Shown piece by piece: positions 39,802-49,119 of a stretch of DNA of 64,000 nucleotides. Source of the DNA: Leucothrix pacifica (GTDB lineage Bacteria > Pseudomonadota > Gammaproteobacteria > Thiotrichales > Thiotrichaceae); NCBI RefSeq assembly GCF_003172875.1, contig NZ_QGKM01000037.1:17867-81866 (forward strand). Reading direction: 5' to 3'. The position numbers and the translations under genes were made by a program. The notes beneath the pieces were generated by a model. That model ran no database searches and was not told the DNA's origin. It saw only the letters and a program-made list of their open reading frames with translations. Position 1 is the stretch's first letter; each line of letters starts with the position of its first letter.

Positions 39802-42800
39802 TTATGCAACTTGCTCTGAGGTTTTGACTCTAAAAAAGATACTGTAGAGCACTGGCACTATCACCAATGTGAGAATAGTCGCAAAGCTCAATCCGCACAT
39901 AATCACGATTGATAAGCCACGGAAGAATGGGTCTGGTAGCAGAGGAGCAACGCCTAATACGGTTGTCACCATACCCAACACTACTGGGCGTACACGACTT
40001 ACAGCAGAATCAACCACTGCGGTCATGCGCGCTTTACCAGAAGCTATTTGACTATCCGTTTCATCCACCAAAACAATGGCATTTTTAATCATCATTCCGG
40101 TAAGGCTCAACGCTGCTAAAATCCCCATGAAGTCCATCGGGCTATTGAAAGCAATCAAACCATAAGCAACACCAACTATCGACAATGGTACGGTCAGCCA
40201 AATCACCAATGGCTGACGATAGGCATTAAACAATAGAATCACTACCAAAATCATGGAGCCAAAACCCAAGGGCATAATGGATGCTAAACCGCTCTGAGCA
40301 TCGGCGCTGTCTCCGGCCTCACCTCGCCATTCAAGGTCGTAGCCAGGAGGTCGCTCTATCTCTTCTACTTTATGTCGTATGCGCTCGTATAAAGCATATG
40401 AGTTAACACCATCTGCAGGGTCGGCTTGCGCTTTAATCGCCAATGCACGATTGACACGACGCACCTTGTAGTCATCAAAGACAACATCAAAACGATCTAC
40501 TACCTGACTTATGGGAACAGATTGTCCCGAGGTTGGGCTATAAACCATTACAGAACGTAATGCCTCAGGTGATGTACGATACTCCTCCGCAGGACGGAAT
40601 ATAATCCTACGTAACTCTTCACCTTCACGAAGTACGCCTATTTGTGAACCACTAAAGTGCTCTTGAAGTGCTTTAGCAACATCTTCACCACTGAGACCAA
40701 CTTGACGAGCAGCAACCTCGTTAATAATCGGCTGAATCGTTTTTATCTGATTCCGCCAATCATCCTTAATAGCAACAGCCCCTTCTTCATGAAATACAAC
40801 TTTCGCCTGTTGTGAAAGGCTGCGCAAAACAGCAGGATCTGGCCCAGTAAAACGTGCTTCAATTTTACTCCCTCCCCCTGGACCCAGCAAAAACTTCCAA
40901 ACTTTAAAACTACTGTCAGGATAGTTTTCAGATAGGTACTCACGTGTTGGTTGTAACAGGCCCTCTATGACAGAAAAATTATCTACATCCACTAACACCT
41001 GCCCGTAGGAGGTTTCATTACTTTCCCCAAGATACGTCAACATGAAACGTAAGTGTCCACCACCTACCGCTGTTGTTGACCCTGTTACACCTTCCTGATT
41101 GCGCAACCAAGAAGATATTTCCTGTAAATCCTTTGCTGTTTTACGACTATCCGTTTCAGGTGGGAGATAATAATCAACAACAAACTGTGCTCGAGTAGAA
41201 GCTGGGAAAAAGCCTTGAGGTACAGCCGCAAAGCTGTAGATAGCTGAAGCAAACAGCAACACAATCAGCGCAACAGTTAACCAACGTACTTTAATCGCCA
41301 GCATTAAAAAACGACGGTATAAACGTAGCATTAAACCTTCTTTATTCGCTTTTGACGCTTTCGATTTATTAAGCGACCGTTGATACGATTTACCAAATGT
41401 CAGCGTACAAAAATAAGGTGTCAGCCAAACTGCGACTAACCAGCTAAATAGCAGAGAAATCAAAATAGTCCAAAACAAAGACCCAGCATATTCCCCTGTA
41501 TTGTCTGGAGAAAAGCCAATCGGTGAAAAAGCTAAAATACCAACAATTGTTCCACCAAGTAGTGGCCACTTCGTTTGATTAACTACATTGATTGAGGCAC
41601 TTGCAGCGTCCTCACCCTTTTGTACCCGAACAAGGGTTCCTTCAACGACAACGATTGCATTATCCACCAACATGCCCAAAGCAATGATCAACGCGCCTAG
41701 AGAAATACGCTGCATGTCCAGCCCCCCTAGATACATCCCAAGCAATGTCCCAGCAACGGTAATAAGAAGAATTCCCCCCATCAACAAACCAGAGCGTAGG
41801 CCCATAAACACTAACAACGTTCCCACTACAATCGCTAACGCCATAACAACATTCATTATGAAATCATCAACTGACACTTTAACGGACACACCTTGATCAG
41901 AAATCGCTTTTACTTCCATTCCCAATGGGCGATGTTCTTCCAACTCACTTAAACGCTGCTTAATCGCATCAGCCATGTTCACGACATTTCCACCGAGAAC
42001 ATTGGAAATACCTAAAGTAATAGCAGGCTGACCATTTGAGAATATACGTTTTTCTGGTGGATCAATTTCTTTCTGTGCCACCGTTGCAATATCACCTAGA
42101 CGATAACTCACACCACTTTGCGCATCAGTGATTCTTAAGGCTTCTATATTTGCAACAGAATCAATGACTGAATTTGGTTTAATACGAAGCCGCGTATTAT
42201 TAAGTATTACCTCACCTGAAGAAGTAACGAGGTTTTGCCCTCCTAACACCTGAGATATTTGCTCTGACGAAATACCCAATTGCGCTAAGCGCGCAGGCGA
42301 GTATTCGACATAAATAACCTGAGTGGGCACTCCCTGAAGTACCGCCTTGGAAACACCAGGTACAAGCACCAACTCTTTTTGTAAGTCCTTGGCGTACTCA
42401 TGTACCTCTTCTAAAGTGTAGCCGTCACCTGTAATAGCATAGTACAAAGCATAGACATCACCGTAGTCATCATAGACCTGTGAAGGGCTAACGTTGGGTG
42501 GCAGGCTTGACTGTGCGTCACTAACCTTGGCGCGAAGCTGGGTAAAACGCTGATTCAATTCGTTGCGTGTTTTACTCGCATTGATATCAAACTCTATCGT
42601 AATTTCTGACAAACCCGGAGTGGATATAGAATTAATCTCTTTAACACCTTGCAACTGTTGCAGGGCATTTTCCAAGGGGTCAGTTACCTCCTCGGCTACT
42701 TCAATCGAGCTAGCGCCTTGGTATGAGGTAACAACCTGCGCTTGGCGAATAACAAACTCGGGATCTTCGAAACGAGGCAATAAGTTGTAAGAAACATAAC

Positions 42801-42873
42801 CTCCGACCAAGATCAACAAAGTAGCTAATGTACTAACAACACGTTTTGAGATCGCAAACTGAGCAAGATTCAT
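39802..42873 (-). CDS. RND efflux permease, TriC-like
   Basis: A 1023-residue inner-membrane RND transporter (AcrB superfamily) with 12 membrane helices and two large periplasmic loops. N-terminus: MNLAQFAISKRVVSTLATLLILVGGYVSYNLLPRFEDPEF. The TM4 proton-relay motif reads GMLVDNAIVVVEG: the first Asp is kept but the second position is Asn, as in TriC-type rather than AcrB-type (DD) pumps. TM10-11 shows TGMMIKNAIVLVDETD with the conserved Lys. It is the last gene of a four-gene operon: outer-membrane factor, two membrane fusion proteins, permease. Two MFPs per permease match the Pseudomonas TriABC arrangement. Substrate unknown. Confidence 0.92.
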   Translation of the reverse strand: MNLAQFAISKRVVSTLATLLILVGGYVSYNLLPRFEDPEFVIRQAQVVTSYQGASSIEVAEEVTDPLENALQQLQGVKEINSISTPGLSEITIEFDINASKTRNELNQRFTQLRAKVSDAQSSLPPNVSPSQVYDDYGDVYALYYAITGDGYTLEEVHEYAKDLQKELVLVPGVSKAVLQGVPTQVIYVEYSPARLAQLGISSEQISQVLGGQNLVTSSGEVILNNTRLRIKPNSVIDSVANIEALRITDAQSGVSYRLGDIATVAQKEIDPPEKRIFSNGQPAITLGISNVLGGNVVNMADAIKQRLSELEEHRPLGMEVKAISDQGVSVKVSVDDFIMNVVMALAIVVGTLLVFMGLRSGLLMGGILLITVAGTLLGMYLGGLDMQRISLGALIIALGMLVDNAIVVVEGTLVRVQKGEDAASASINVVNQTKWPLLGGTIVGILAFSPIGFSPDNTGEYAGSLFWTILISLLFSWLVAVWLTPYFCTLTFGKSYQRSLNKSKASKANKEGLMLRLYRRFLMLAIKVRWLTVALIVLLFASAIYSFAAVPQGFFPASTRAQFVVDYYLPPETDSRKTAKDLQEISSWLRNQEGVTGSTTAVGGGHLRFMLTYLGESNETSYGQVLVDVDNFSVIEGLLQPTREYLSENYPDSSFKVWKFLLGPGGGSKIEARFTGPDPAVLRSLSQQAKVVFHEEGAVAIKDDWRNQIKTIQPIINEVAARQVGLSGEDVAKALQEHFSGSQIGVLREGEELRRIIFRPAEEYRTSPEALRSVMVYSPTSGQSVPISQVVDRFDVVFDDYKVRRVNRALAIKAQADPADGVNSYALYERIRHKVEEIERPPGYDLEWRGEAGDSADAQSGLASIMPLGFGSMILVVILLFNAYRQPLVIWLTVPLSIVGVAYGLIAFNSPMDFMGILAALSLTGMMIKNAIVLVDETDSQIASGKARMTAVVDSAVSRVRPVVLGMVTTVLGVAPLLPDPFFRGLSIVIMCGLSFATILTLVIVPVLYSIFFRVKTSEQVA

Positions 42874-42875
42874 GA

Positions 42876-44135
42876 TTAATTCCCAATCTCATTGACAGGA
42901 CGAACCTCAGTGCCTTCAATCATTGCCGAAAGTCCCGCACCGACAACCACGTCACCAACACTAAGCCCTTTGAGCACAGGAATTCTGTCTTCTCTTGCTT
43001 CACCTATTTCAACTTTACGCATTTCAACGATATTGCCTGAATTAACAAGCCAAACTACCGGATTACCGTCACTATCAGCGCCCAAAGCACCTCCTGGTAT
43101 ACTAATAAGTGGCACTTCCTCTGCTTGAAAAGTATCAATGACTCGAACCTGCCCAACCATACCGGGTAAAATAGCAAAGTCCGTTGGTCGCTCTATGGAA
43201 ACACGTGCTTCAAATGTCCGAGTGCGCTCATCAGCTTGAGAGGTAAACTCAACAACCTCCGCAGCAAAACGTCTTCCCGGTACTGCGTCTAACGATGCCT
43301 CTAGCTTCAGCTCATCAGGGTGGGCACCAAAACGAGCAACATCTGGCCCAGGAAGGTTAAAACTCAACTCAAGGTTTTCTAAATCCTGAATAACTGCAAT
43401 GGTTTGATTTGGCTGTACATTAGCAAAGTTATCCACTAACCGTTCGGCGACTATGCCATCAAATGGCGCTAGCATTGCCGCGTCATCTTCAACATCTTGC
43501 GCATTATTTAATTGTGTTTGAAGGCTTCTAATAACCGCACTCTGAGCTGTTACATCTTCCTTTCGTGAACCACTTTGACCTTTATTTAAGGCTTGCTGAT
43601 CAGCGGCTAATTGAGCCTGCGCTGTTTTCACAGCAGCAAGTGCACTATCCATTTGTTCTTTAGGGACTAAACCTTTGCGGTATTGCGTAAGTGTGCGTTC
43701 TGCATCAGAGCGTGCTGCGACTACCCTAGCTTCAGACGCCGAGATTGCCGCCCGAAAAGAGGCCAAGTCTTCACTTCTGGAGCCACTGGTCATCGCTTTT
43801 AAACGTGATCTTTCTGCTGAAATCTGTGCTTTAAGCTGATTCACCGTTGAGGTGTAATCACGAGGATCAAGTTTGGCGATCAGGTCTCCTTTTTTTACTT
43901 CCGTCATCGCATTAACAGGTAACTCAACAACTTGCCCACCTACACGGAAAGATAATTCCGCTCTTTGCGCAGATAAAACAACGGCGGGATAGCTATATTC
44001 GGTTCCCACTGTTGACTCCGTCACTTTAATCACCTTAACAGGTCGTGGCGGTGTCTTTTCGACGGCACTTTCTTCAGCAGGTTGGCAACCGACTAACAAT
44101 AAGAAAAAGAGTACGCCATACTTGTAGTGACTCAT
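42876..44135 (-). CDS. RND membrane fusion lipoprotein (second MFP of the operon)
   Basis: A 419-residue MFP starting at 44135 (MSHYKYGVLFFLLLVGCQ), which gives a lipobox LVGC; the stop of the upstream gene overlaps this start (TAATG) and GGAG precedes it. Barrel-sandwich halves (VGGQVVELPVNAMTEVKKGDLIAKLDPRDY) flank a long alpha-helical hairpin (about 75-210) with Ala/Gln-rich coiled coil. It bridges the permease and outer-membrane channel. Two bases separate it from the permease gene. Confidence 0.9.
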   Translation of the reverse strand: MSHYKYGVLFFLLLVGCQPAEESAVEKTPPRPVKVIKVTESTVGTEYSYPAVVLSAQRAELSFRVGGQVVELPVNAMTEVKKGDLIAKLDPRDYTSTVNQLKAQISAERSRLKAMTSGSRSEDLASFRAAISASEARVVAARSDAERTLTQYRKGLVPKEQMDSALAAVKTAQAQLAADQQALNKGQSGSRKEDVTAQSAVIRSLQTQLNNAQDVEDDAAMLAPFDGIVAERLVDNFANVQPNQTIAVIQDLENLELSFNLPGPDVARFGAHPDELKLEASLDAVPGRRFAAEVVEFTSQADERTRTFEARVSIERPTDFAILPGMVGQVRVIDTFQAEEVPLISIPGGALGADSDGNPVVWLVNSGNIVEMRKVEIGEAREDRIPVLKGLSVGDVVVGAGLSAMIEGTEVRPVNEIGN

Positions 44136-45583
44136 TACGAATCTCCTCTTTTTATCCAAAGCGAAACACTTTCTCCATCACGCAATAACTGATGGCCAAC
44201 CGTCGTTCTAATAGTCACTAGGAAATTACGCAAGTCAGTATCTAGTACAGGACTAATTGAATGAATTCGCCCACGAATCTTGTAAGTGTTAAGTGCCTGA
44301 GTGGGTCCAATAGCTTCATTAGGTAAACGCTCCTCCAAGGAAGCATTTACTTTAGTAATATCAATATAAGCGTCTTGGCCTACACGAACCGAGTCATATT
44401 GACCTGCAGGTAACTTAATTGAGACTTCGAATCGAGAAGGGTCAATCAAAATGATTGGAGCCGTATCAAAGACCTGTTGCTCGGTTTGAGTTTGCAAGTA
44501 TTGCGGTGAATAGTAATAGCCCTGTTCGATATTGATTCTAGCCACCACGCCATCAATGGGTGCAACCAAGTACGATTCTTTCTTGCTGACCTGAGCAGTT
44601 CTTAGTCCCGCTTTAGCATTGGCAATTCCAGCCTTGGCTGTGTTTACACTTGCTTTAGCTCTGGCAATACCCGTTTTTGCGACATTTACATCCGCCTTAG
44701 CTGTATTAATTTGGCCAATCGCACGTCGCACAGCAGCTTGTGCGCTAACTAGCTTAGCCTGAGCTTCATCGTATTCCTGTTGAGAAGCTGACTTCTGTTT
44801 CAATAATGTGCTGTAACGCTGAAAAGTACGCTTCGCCAATAAAAGATTAGCATCCGCCTCACTGCGACTAGCCTCCGCAACGGTCACCTGTGTCTGTGCC
44901 CTTACTAACTGCGCATTTGCATCAGATACTTGAGATTGGCTACTAATGAGTTGCGTATTAGCACTGACTAACTGAGTATTTGCACTTGCCAAAGAAGCCG
45001 CTGAGCGACTTTGTTCTTGATACGCCAAAACCTGGCCTTTGCGAACACGATCACCCTCTTTAAGCTTCGGATCCAAATATGCAATACGACCTGCGCTTTC
45101 AAATGTCATATATTCACGGCGAATTGCCCGTGCAACACCTTCGGTATATACCCATTTAGCATTCTCAGAAGCTGGTTGACTTACCTCAGTCAGCAAAGCA
45201 CCACTAATATCCCCCCCCAATAAAGCGGCAACATCGGCAACGTTTAAAGAGTCAGTCGGTTCTGATACACCACTACTAGCCATGGCATCATCTAAAGATG
45301 GGATATTTAAGATCATTCCTGGAAAAATATTCGTTGAACCTCCAGGTAATTGATCGGCATTGGCGTTTAAAATAGCACCCCATAAGTCATGACTACCATA
45401 AAAATAATTAGATATCTTTGACAATGAGTCACCTGCAATCACATTATACGTCGTGCTTTTTGTCATCACGGTTGCCAACTGATCAAGGTCTAAATCCCCA
45501 TTTTGGTTGGATTGTGCTTGGAATGGAATGATAAGAAGCGCGAACATACACAATGCGCGCAAACCCGTATGGCATAGTTTCAT
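44135..45583 (-). CDS. Membrane fusion protein with N-terminal LysM domain (first MFP of the operon)
   Basis: I choose start 45583 (MKLCHTGLRALCMFALLIIPFQAQS) since it begins a clean signal peptide; 45613 is also possible. A LysM-like module follows: TYNVIAGDSLSKISNYFYGSHDLWGAILNANADQLPGGSTNIFPGMILNIP (about residues 45-95 of the longer form; quoted in family-typical pieces GDSLSKISNYFYG and PGMILNIP). Then comes an HlyD-type core: lipoyl halves (ESAGRIAYLDPKLKEGDRVRKGQ), an exceptionally repetitive helical hairpin (ANTQLVSANTQL, AKADVNVAKTGIARAKA), and a beta-barrel. LysM usually binds peptidoglycan, so this MFP may anchor the pump to the wall. The LysM-MFP fusion is unusual. Confidence 0.85.
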   Translation of the reverse strand: MKLCHTGLRALCMFALLIIPFQAQSNQNGDLDLDQLATVMTKSTTYNVIAGDSLSKISNYFYGSHDLWGAILNANADQLPGGSTNIFPGMILNIPSLDDAMASSGVSEPTDSLNVADVAALLGGDISGALLTEVSQPASENAKWVYTEGVARAIRREYMTFESAGRIAYLDPKLKEGDRVRKGQVLAYQEQSRSAASLASANTQLVSANTQLISSQSQVSDANAQLVRAQTQVTVAEASRSEADANLLLAKRTFQRYSTLLKQKSASQQEYDEAQAKLVSAQAAVRRAIGQINTAKADVNVAKTGIARAKASVNTAKAGIANAKAGLRTAQVSKKESYLVAPIDGVVARINIEQGYYYSPQYLQTQTEQQVFDTAPIILIDPSRFEVSIKLPAGQYDSVRVGQDAYIDITKVNASLEERLPNEAIGPTQALNTYKIRGRIHSISPVLDTDLRNFLVTIRTTVGHQLLRDGESVSLWIKRGDS

Positions 45584-45602
45584 TGCCTGATACTCTTGAG
45601 TG

Positions 45603-47111
45603 TTAATATTCATGTTTATTGACCCTGATTAGATTTAAGGGCTTTTTGCTGTATTTTTTCTGAGATAAAGGCTCCACTCTCTCGTCAAAACCTCCACCTA
45701 AAGCAAGCTGTAAATCGATATAATTAATTAGCGCGTCGTGACGAGCCGAGATACAAGAACTAGCAGCACTCAAAGCTCGTTGCTGACTTTCCAATACCGT
45801 CAAGTATGGCTCAACGCCCTGTCGGTAGCGATTGAAAGCAACACGCTCCGCAGCCTTTGAAGCATTCGCAGCTTCGCACAATGCACTCTGACGACGGTTT
45901 ATAATGGCACGGGCCGCTAGCGCTGACTCTACTTCGGTGAAAGCCGTCAATGCAGTTTGTGCATAAACATTAATAGCTTCTTCTTTGACCGCTTCATTCA
46001 ACTGAACATTGGCTCTTAGTTTTCCACCCTGAAAAATAGGCTTTAGCAATATTCCTGCTAATGACCAATAGGAATAATCTCCGCTAAGGATATTTCTCAG
46101 CTCCGAACTAGCAGTACCGATGGCGGTTGATAAACTGATTGTTGGCAATAAAGACTTTTTTGCAGAAGTCACATTAAACCCTGCCGCACGTAACTGTTTT
46201 TCAGCAGCTAACACATCTGGTCGTCTTGTTAATAAGCTAGCAGGTATGCCCACCTTAGGTAGCGGAGGCAGGTTGACAAGCTTGTTAGCTGTCAGAACCT
46301 TGCCGTTCGGATAATCAGCAGTAAGCAACTGTAGCTGTCTTGAGACTCTCGCTAAAGCTTCCTCTTGACCCGCTAAACCAGCTGCGGCTGATTGCATATT
46401 TGAAACTGATAAGTGTTTATCACTCGGAGAGGCAATACCCACATCTGCACGATTCCCTACCTGACGTGCTGTTTCTTTTAACACCGCCAATGTTTTCTTC
46501 GAAAGATTGACTTGCTCTCTTGACTCAACTGTAGCGAAATAAGCTTTGGCAGTTTGCGCAGCAACAGTCTGTCTTACTGCACGTAAGGCATCATAACTGG
46601 CTAAATAGCTTTCTCTGGAGGCCAAAGACTTAGTCTGTAAACGCTTCCACAAGTCCACTTCCCAAGAAACATTCAAGTCAACACCATAGGACTCTGTTGT
46701 TGAAAATCCAGATGAACCAGCACCCTGACGAATCGCAGAAGGGCTGGTGCTTGCAGTGACCGATGGTAGCCTATCTGCCCCAACAATGATTGCCTGCGCT
46801 CTAGCCTGAGCAACTTGAGCCTTTGTTTGCCAAATCTGGTAATTGTTTCCCACAGCTTTATCAATAATTTGGTTCAAATTTGGGTCTTTAAGCTCTTTCC
46901 ACCAATTACCATTGGCCACCTCGCCTTGAGTTAGCAAGCTCTCTTGGATTCCTGACCACTGCTGTTTGCCCTTTCCTACGAGATTGTGCTTAGTACTTTT
47001 AATAACATCATTAGAAGACTCATTCACAGTAATATTGGAACAACCTGATACAAGTATTAAGAATGCAGTTGTCCCTACCCACTTAAGGCGATTTCGTTTT
47101 AGTAAAGTCAT
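45603..47111 (-). CDS. Outer-membrane efflux channel (NodT/OprM family lipoprotein)
   Basis: A 502-residue TolC-type channel: lipobox LVSGCS, then GNWWKELKDPNLNQIIDKAVGNNYQI, paired helical repeats (VAQARAQAIIVGADRLPSVTAS; SYGVDLNVSWEVDLWKRLQ; LLTRRPDVLAAEKQLRAAGFNVTSAKKSLLPTISLS). The motif RRPDVLAAEKQL is the NodT signature. First gene of the RND operon; its end overlaps the longer form of the next gene. The promoter is in the 115-base gap before the divergent TetR gene. Confidence 0.92.
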   Translation of the reverse strand: MTLLKRNRLKWVGTTAFLILVSGCSNITVNESSNDVIKSTKHNLVGKGKQQWSGIQESLLTQGEVANGNWWKELKDPNLNQIIDKAVGNNYQIWQTKAQVAQARAQAIIVGADRLPSVTASTSPSAIRQGAGSSGFSTTESYGVDLNVSWEVDLWKRLQTKSLASRESYLASYDALRAVRQTVAAQTAKAYFATVESREQVNLSKKTLAVLKETARQVGNRADVGIASPSDKHLSVSNMQSAAAGLAGQEEALARVSRQLQLLTADYPNGKVLTANKLVNLPPLPKVGIPASLLTRRPDVLAAEKQLRAAGFNVTSAKKSLLPTISLSTAIGTASSELRNILSGDYSYWSLAGILLKPIFQGGKLRANVQLNEAVKEEAINVYAQTALTAFTEVESALAARAIINRRQSALCEAANASKAAERVAFNRYRQGVEPYLTVLESQQRALSAASSCISARHDALINYIDLQLALGGGFDERVEPLSQKKYSKKPLNLIRVNKHEY

Positions 47112-47146
47112 GACTCCGAAATTTCGTATAATGATAATTAATAGAC

Positions 47147-47178
47147 ACTGTCTTTTTATGTGATAAGGTAAAAACAGT
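47147..47178. promoter_or_regulatory. Imperfect inverted repeat between the efflux operon and tetR, possible operator
   Basis: ACTGTCTTTTTA and TAAAAACAGT (47147-47158 and 47169-47178) are inverted, with one base bulged, around a 10-base centre. It sits in the shared 115-base promoter region, where a TetR repressor of the pump would bind. Confidence 0.45.
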
Positions 47179-47226
47179 CAATACACACAAATCTTGGCAT
47201 GACAAATAGAAGACAAAATAGCGAAA

Positions 47227-47808
47227 ATGTTTATGGAAAGTAGTACTGATTTACGCGTTAAACGAACTCGCCGTTGGTTACAGGATGCGTTACGCGAGTT
47301 ATTGCAGGAAAAGCCTTACCAAAAAATTAAGATCGGAGAAATCGTTTATAGAGCTGAAGTTGCTAGACCAACCTTCTATTTACACTACGCTTCAAAAGAT
47401 GACTTATTAATAAGTGTTTTTGATGACTTATTCTCTGACTTTAGAGAAGCCATAGAAAAAGAGCTACGGCGTGAAAATATCGACTTACCACTTTTTGGAA
47501 CATTGATATTTAATTGTGTTAGAAAAAATGCACAAGGCTTACGTACAATTTTAGACGCTGGTGTTGAATCTTTAGTAGAAAAGCGTTTTAGAGTGATTCT
47601 AGTCGATGTGCAACAGCCTATTAAAGTCATTGAACCAGTTGCAACGGAATCAGAAATACTCGTTCCCTATCTCGATGATTTTGTTGCCAGTGGGATTTTT
47701 GCCTTATTGAAGCGATGGGTCAAAGAAGACATGGTAATCCCGGATGAAACAATGGGCCTGATAGTAGCTAATATGGGAAAAGGTTTGAGGGAGATGGTTA
47801 AAGCGTAA
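47227..47808 (+). CDS. TetR/AcrR-family regulator of the RND operon
   Basis: A 193-residue regulator with the TetR helix-turn-helix: RVKRTRRWLQDALRELLQEKPYQKIKIGEIVYRAEVARPTFYLHYASKDDLL (family pieces IKIGEIVYRAEVARPTFY and HYASKDDLL). The rest is a helical ligand-binding domain. Divergent from the efflux operon and separated by only 115 bases, so it most likely represses the pump until a substrate binds. A start at 47233 is equally possible. Confidence 0.88.
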   Translation: MFMESSTDLRVKRTRRWLQDALRELLQEKPYQKIKIGEIVYRAEVARPTFYLHYASKDDLLISVFDDLFSDFREAIEKELRRENIDLPLFGTLIFNCVRKNAQGLRTILDAGVESLVEKRFRVILVDVQQPIKVIEPVATESEILVPYLDDFVASGIFALLKRWVKEDMVIPDETMGLIVANMGKGLREMVKA

Positions 47809-48006
47809 TTGAGTAACAACCTAGACACTACACCTACCAGATACTCAAATCTGCGATATTTCTGCTCTCAAAGGTTTAACTGGACTACGGAGATTGAATC
47901 TATCTACTACTCTGGTTAGTGATATATCCCCCTACTATCACTTCTTAAAAAACCAATACGTGCAGTGAGTATAAAGAGGTATTTTTTCGGGGGACTCAAC
48001 AGTTGA
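47809..48006. other. Intergenic stretch before the IS630 element
   Basis: About 200 bases between the TetR gene and the left end of the IS element. No gene, terminator or repeat seen. Confidence 0.4.
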
Positions 48007-48008
48007 TA

Positions 48009-49111
48009 ATATTAACAAAGAAATCAAATACCCGACGAGGCATACTGAATGGATGGGTGTCGGAAATAGTTCATAACTCGCTGTGGTAGTGCCTGGATTC
48101 TTCTCAGATGACCGAGTACTTTCTTTTCCAGCTGGGCTTGCGTTTTAGCGGGTGACGAAGCTTTTATGTGTTGCTTCAGATCGCCATTCAAATACTCATC
48201 TGGGTTAAGGTCTGGTGTATACGGTGGTAAAAAGAAGACCTCTATCTGTTCCTTGTACTTCTCTAACCAAGCTTTGACTAGTTTGGAATGATGAACACGT
48301 AGGTTATCCAAGATCAGAAATACCTTCCGTTTTGTATCTTTGATCAATCGCCTCATAAACCGAATCAACACGCGACTCGTCATGGTTTCCCGATACATCA
48401 TAAACCGCAACTTTCCTCGGTTATTCACCGCAGAAATCAGGTTTGTTCTGAGCCGCTTTGCTTGCGTTTTAATGACAGGTGTCTGGCCTTTAGGTGCATA
48501 GCCTCTGGTATGCTGGCACTGATTACTCACGCCTGTTTCATCACCCCAGAAAACCTCAGCATTAAAATTAGCGGCTCGTTTCTTAATATAAGGGTAGGTC
48601 TCTTCCAACCATTCTTGGGTGGCTTTGTCAGAACGTTCATACGCTCGCTTGGATGCTTTTTGTGGTGTAAAGCCCCACCGTTTCATATAGTTACATACCG
48701 TACGGTGGCTCATGTCGATCCCCCACATTGTCTCAACCGCACTGCGGATAGCTGTGCTGCTCCAGAGTGCAAAAGGGAGACTCATCTGATCAGGGTACTT
48801 TCCGAGGATCGTTTCTTTAAGCTTACTTTCCTGAGCCTCGGTCAGTTTGCGGCCATCGCCCGTACGTCGCCCCCGTTGGCCAATTTTTAAAGCCTCAAGA
48901 CCACCTTTATTATAAAGAGCAATCCACTCACTCAGCGTTGACTTATGCACACTGATGATCTCAGCAATATCGGCACGACTCAGACCTTTCAAGTGTAGCC
49001 TGATTGCTTGCTCACGATTATGCTGTTGGACTTCTGTGCTTTGTTTTCGGGTATCAATTTTGCTCATCGCCACATTATAGCATGTCGTCTATTTGATTTC
49101 TTGGTTAATAT
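48009..49111 (-). mobile_element. IS630-family insertion sequence
   Basis: A 1103-base element with 28-bp terminal inverted repeats (left 48009-48036, right 49084-49111; 25 of 28 identical, outer end ATATTAAC). A TA dinucleotide flanks both sides (48007-48008 and 49112-49113), the target duplication expected for IS630/Tc1-mariner elements. It holds one intact transposase gene. It lies between the tetR and malY-like genes and breaks no gene I can see. Confidence 0.9.
48024..49073 (-). CDS. IS630-family transposase
   Basis: A 349-residue DDE transposase. N-terminal helix-turn-helix pair: AIRLHLKGLSRADIAEIISVHKSTLSEWIALY and an HTH_Tnp region near RTVCNYMKRWGF. The catalytic core has VFWGDETGVS (Asp), VFLILDNLRVHHSKLV (Asp) and LPPYTPDLNPDEYLNGDLKQ (Glu/Asp region). 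No frameshift or stop inside, so it appears functional. Confidence 0.95.
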   Translation of the reverse strand: MAMSKIDTRKQSTEVQQHNREQAIRLHLKGLSRADIAEIISVHKSTLSEWIALYNKGGLEALKIGQRGRRTGDGRKLTEAQESKLKETILGKYPDQMSLPFALWSSTAIRSAVETMWGIDMSHRTVCNYMKRWGFTPQKASKRAYERSDKATQEWLEETYPYIKKRAANFNAEVFWGDETGVSNQCQHTRGYAPKGQTPVIKTQAKRLRTNLISAVNNRGKLRFMMYRETMTSRVLIRFMRRLIKDTKRKVFLILDNLRVHHSKLVKAWLEKYKEQIEVFFLPPYTPDLNPDEYLNGDLKQHIKASSPAKTQAQLEKKVLGHLRRIQALPQRVMNYFRHPSIQYASSGI

Positions 49112-49119
49112 TATATTGG

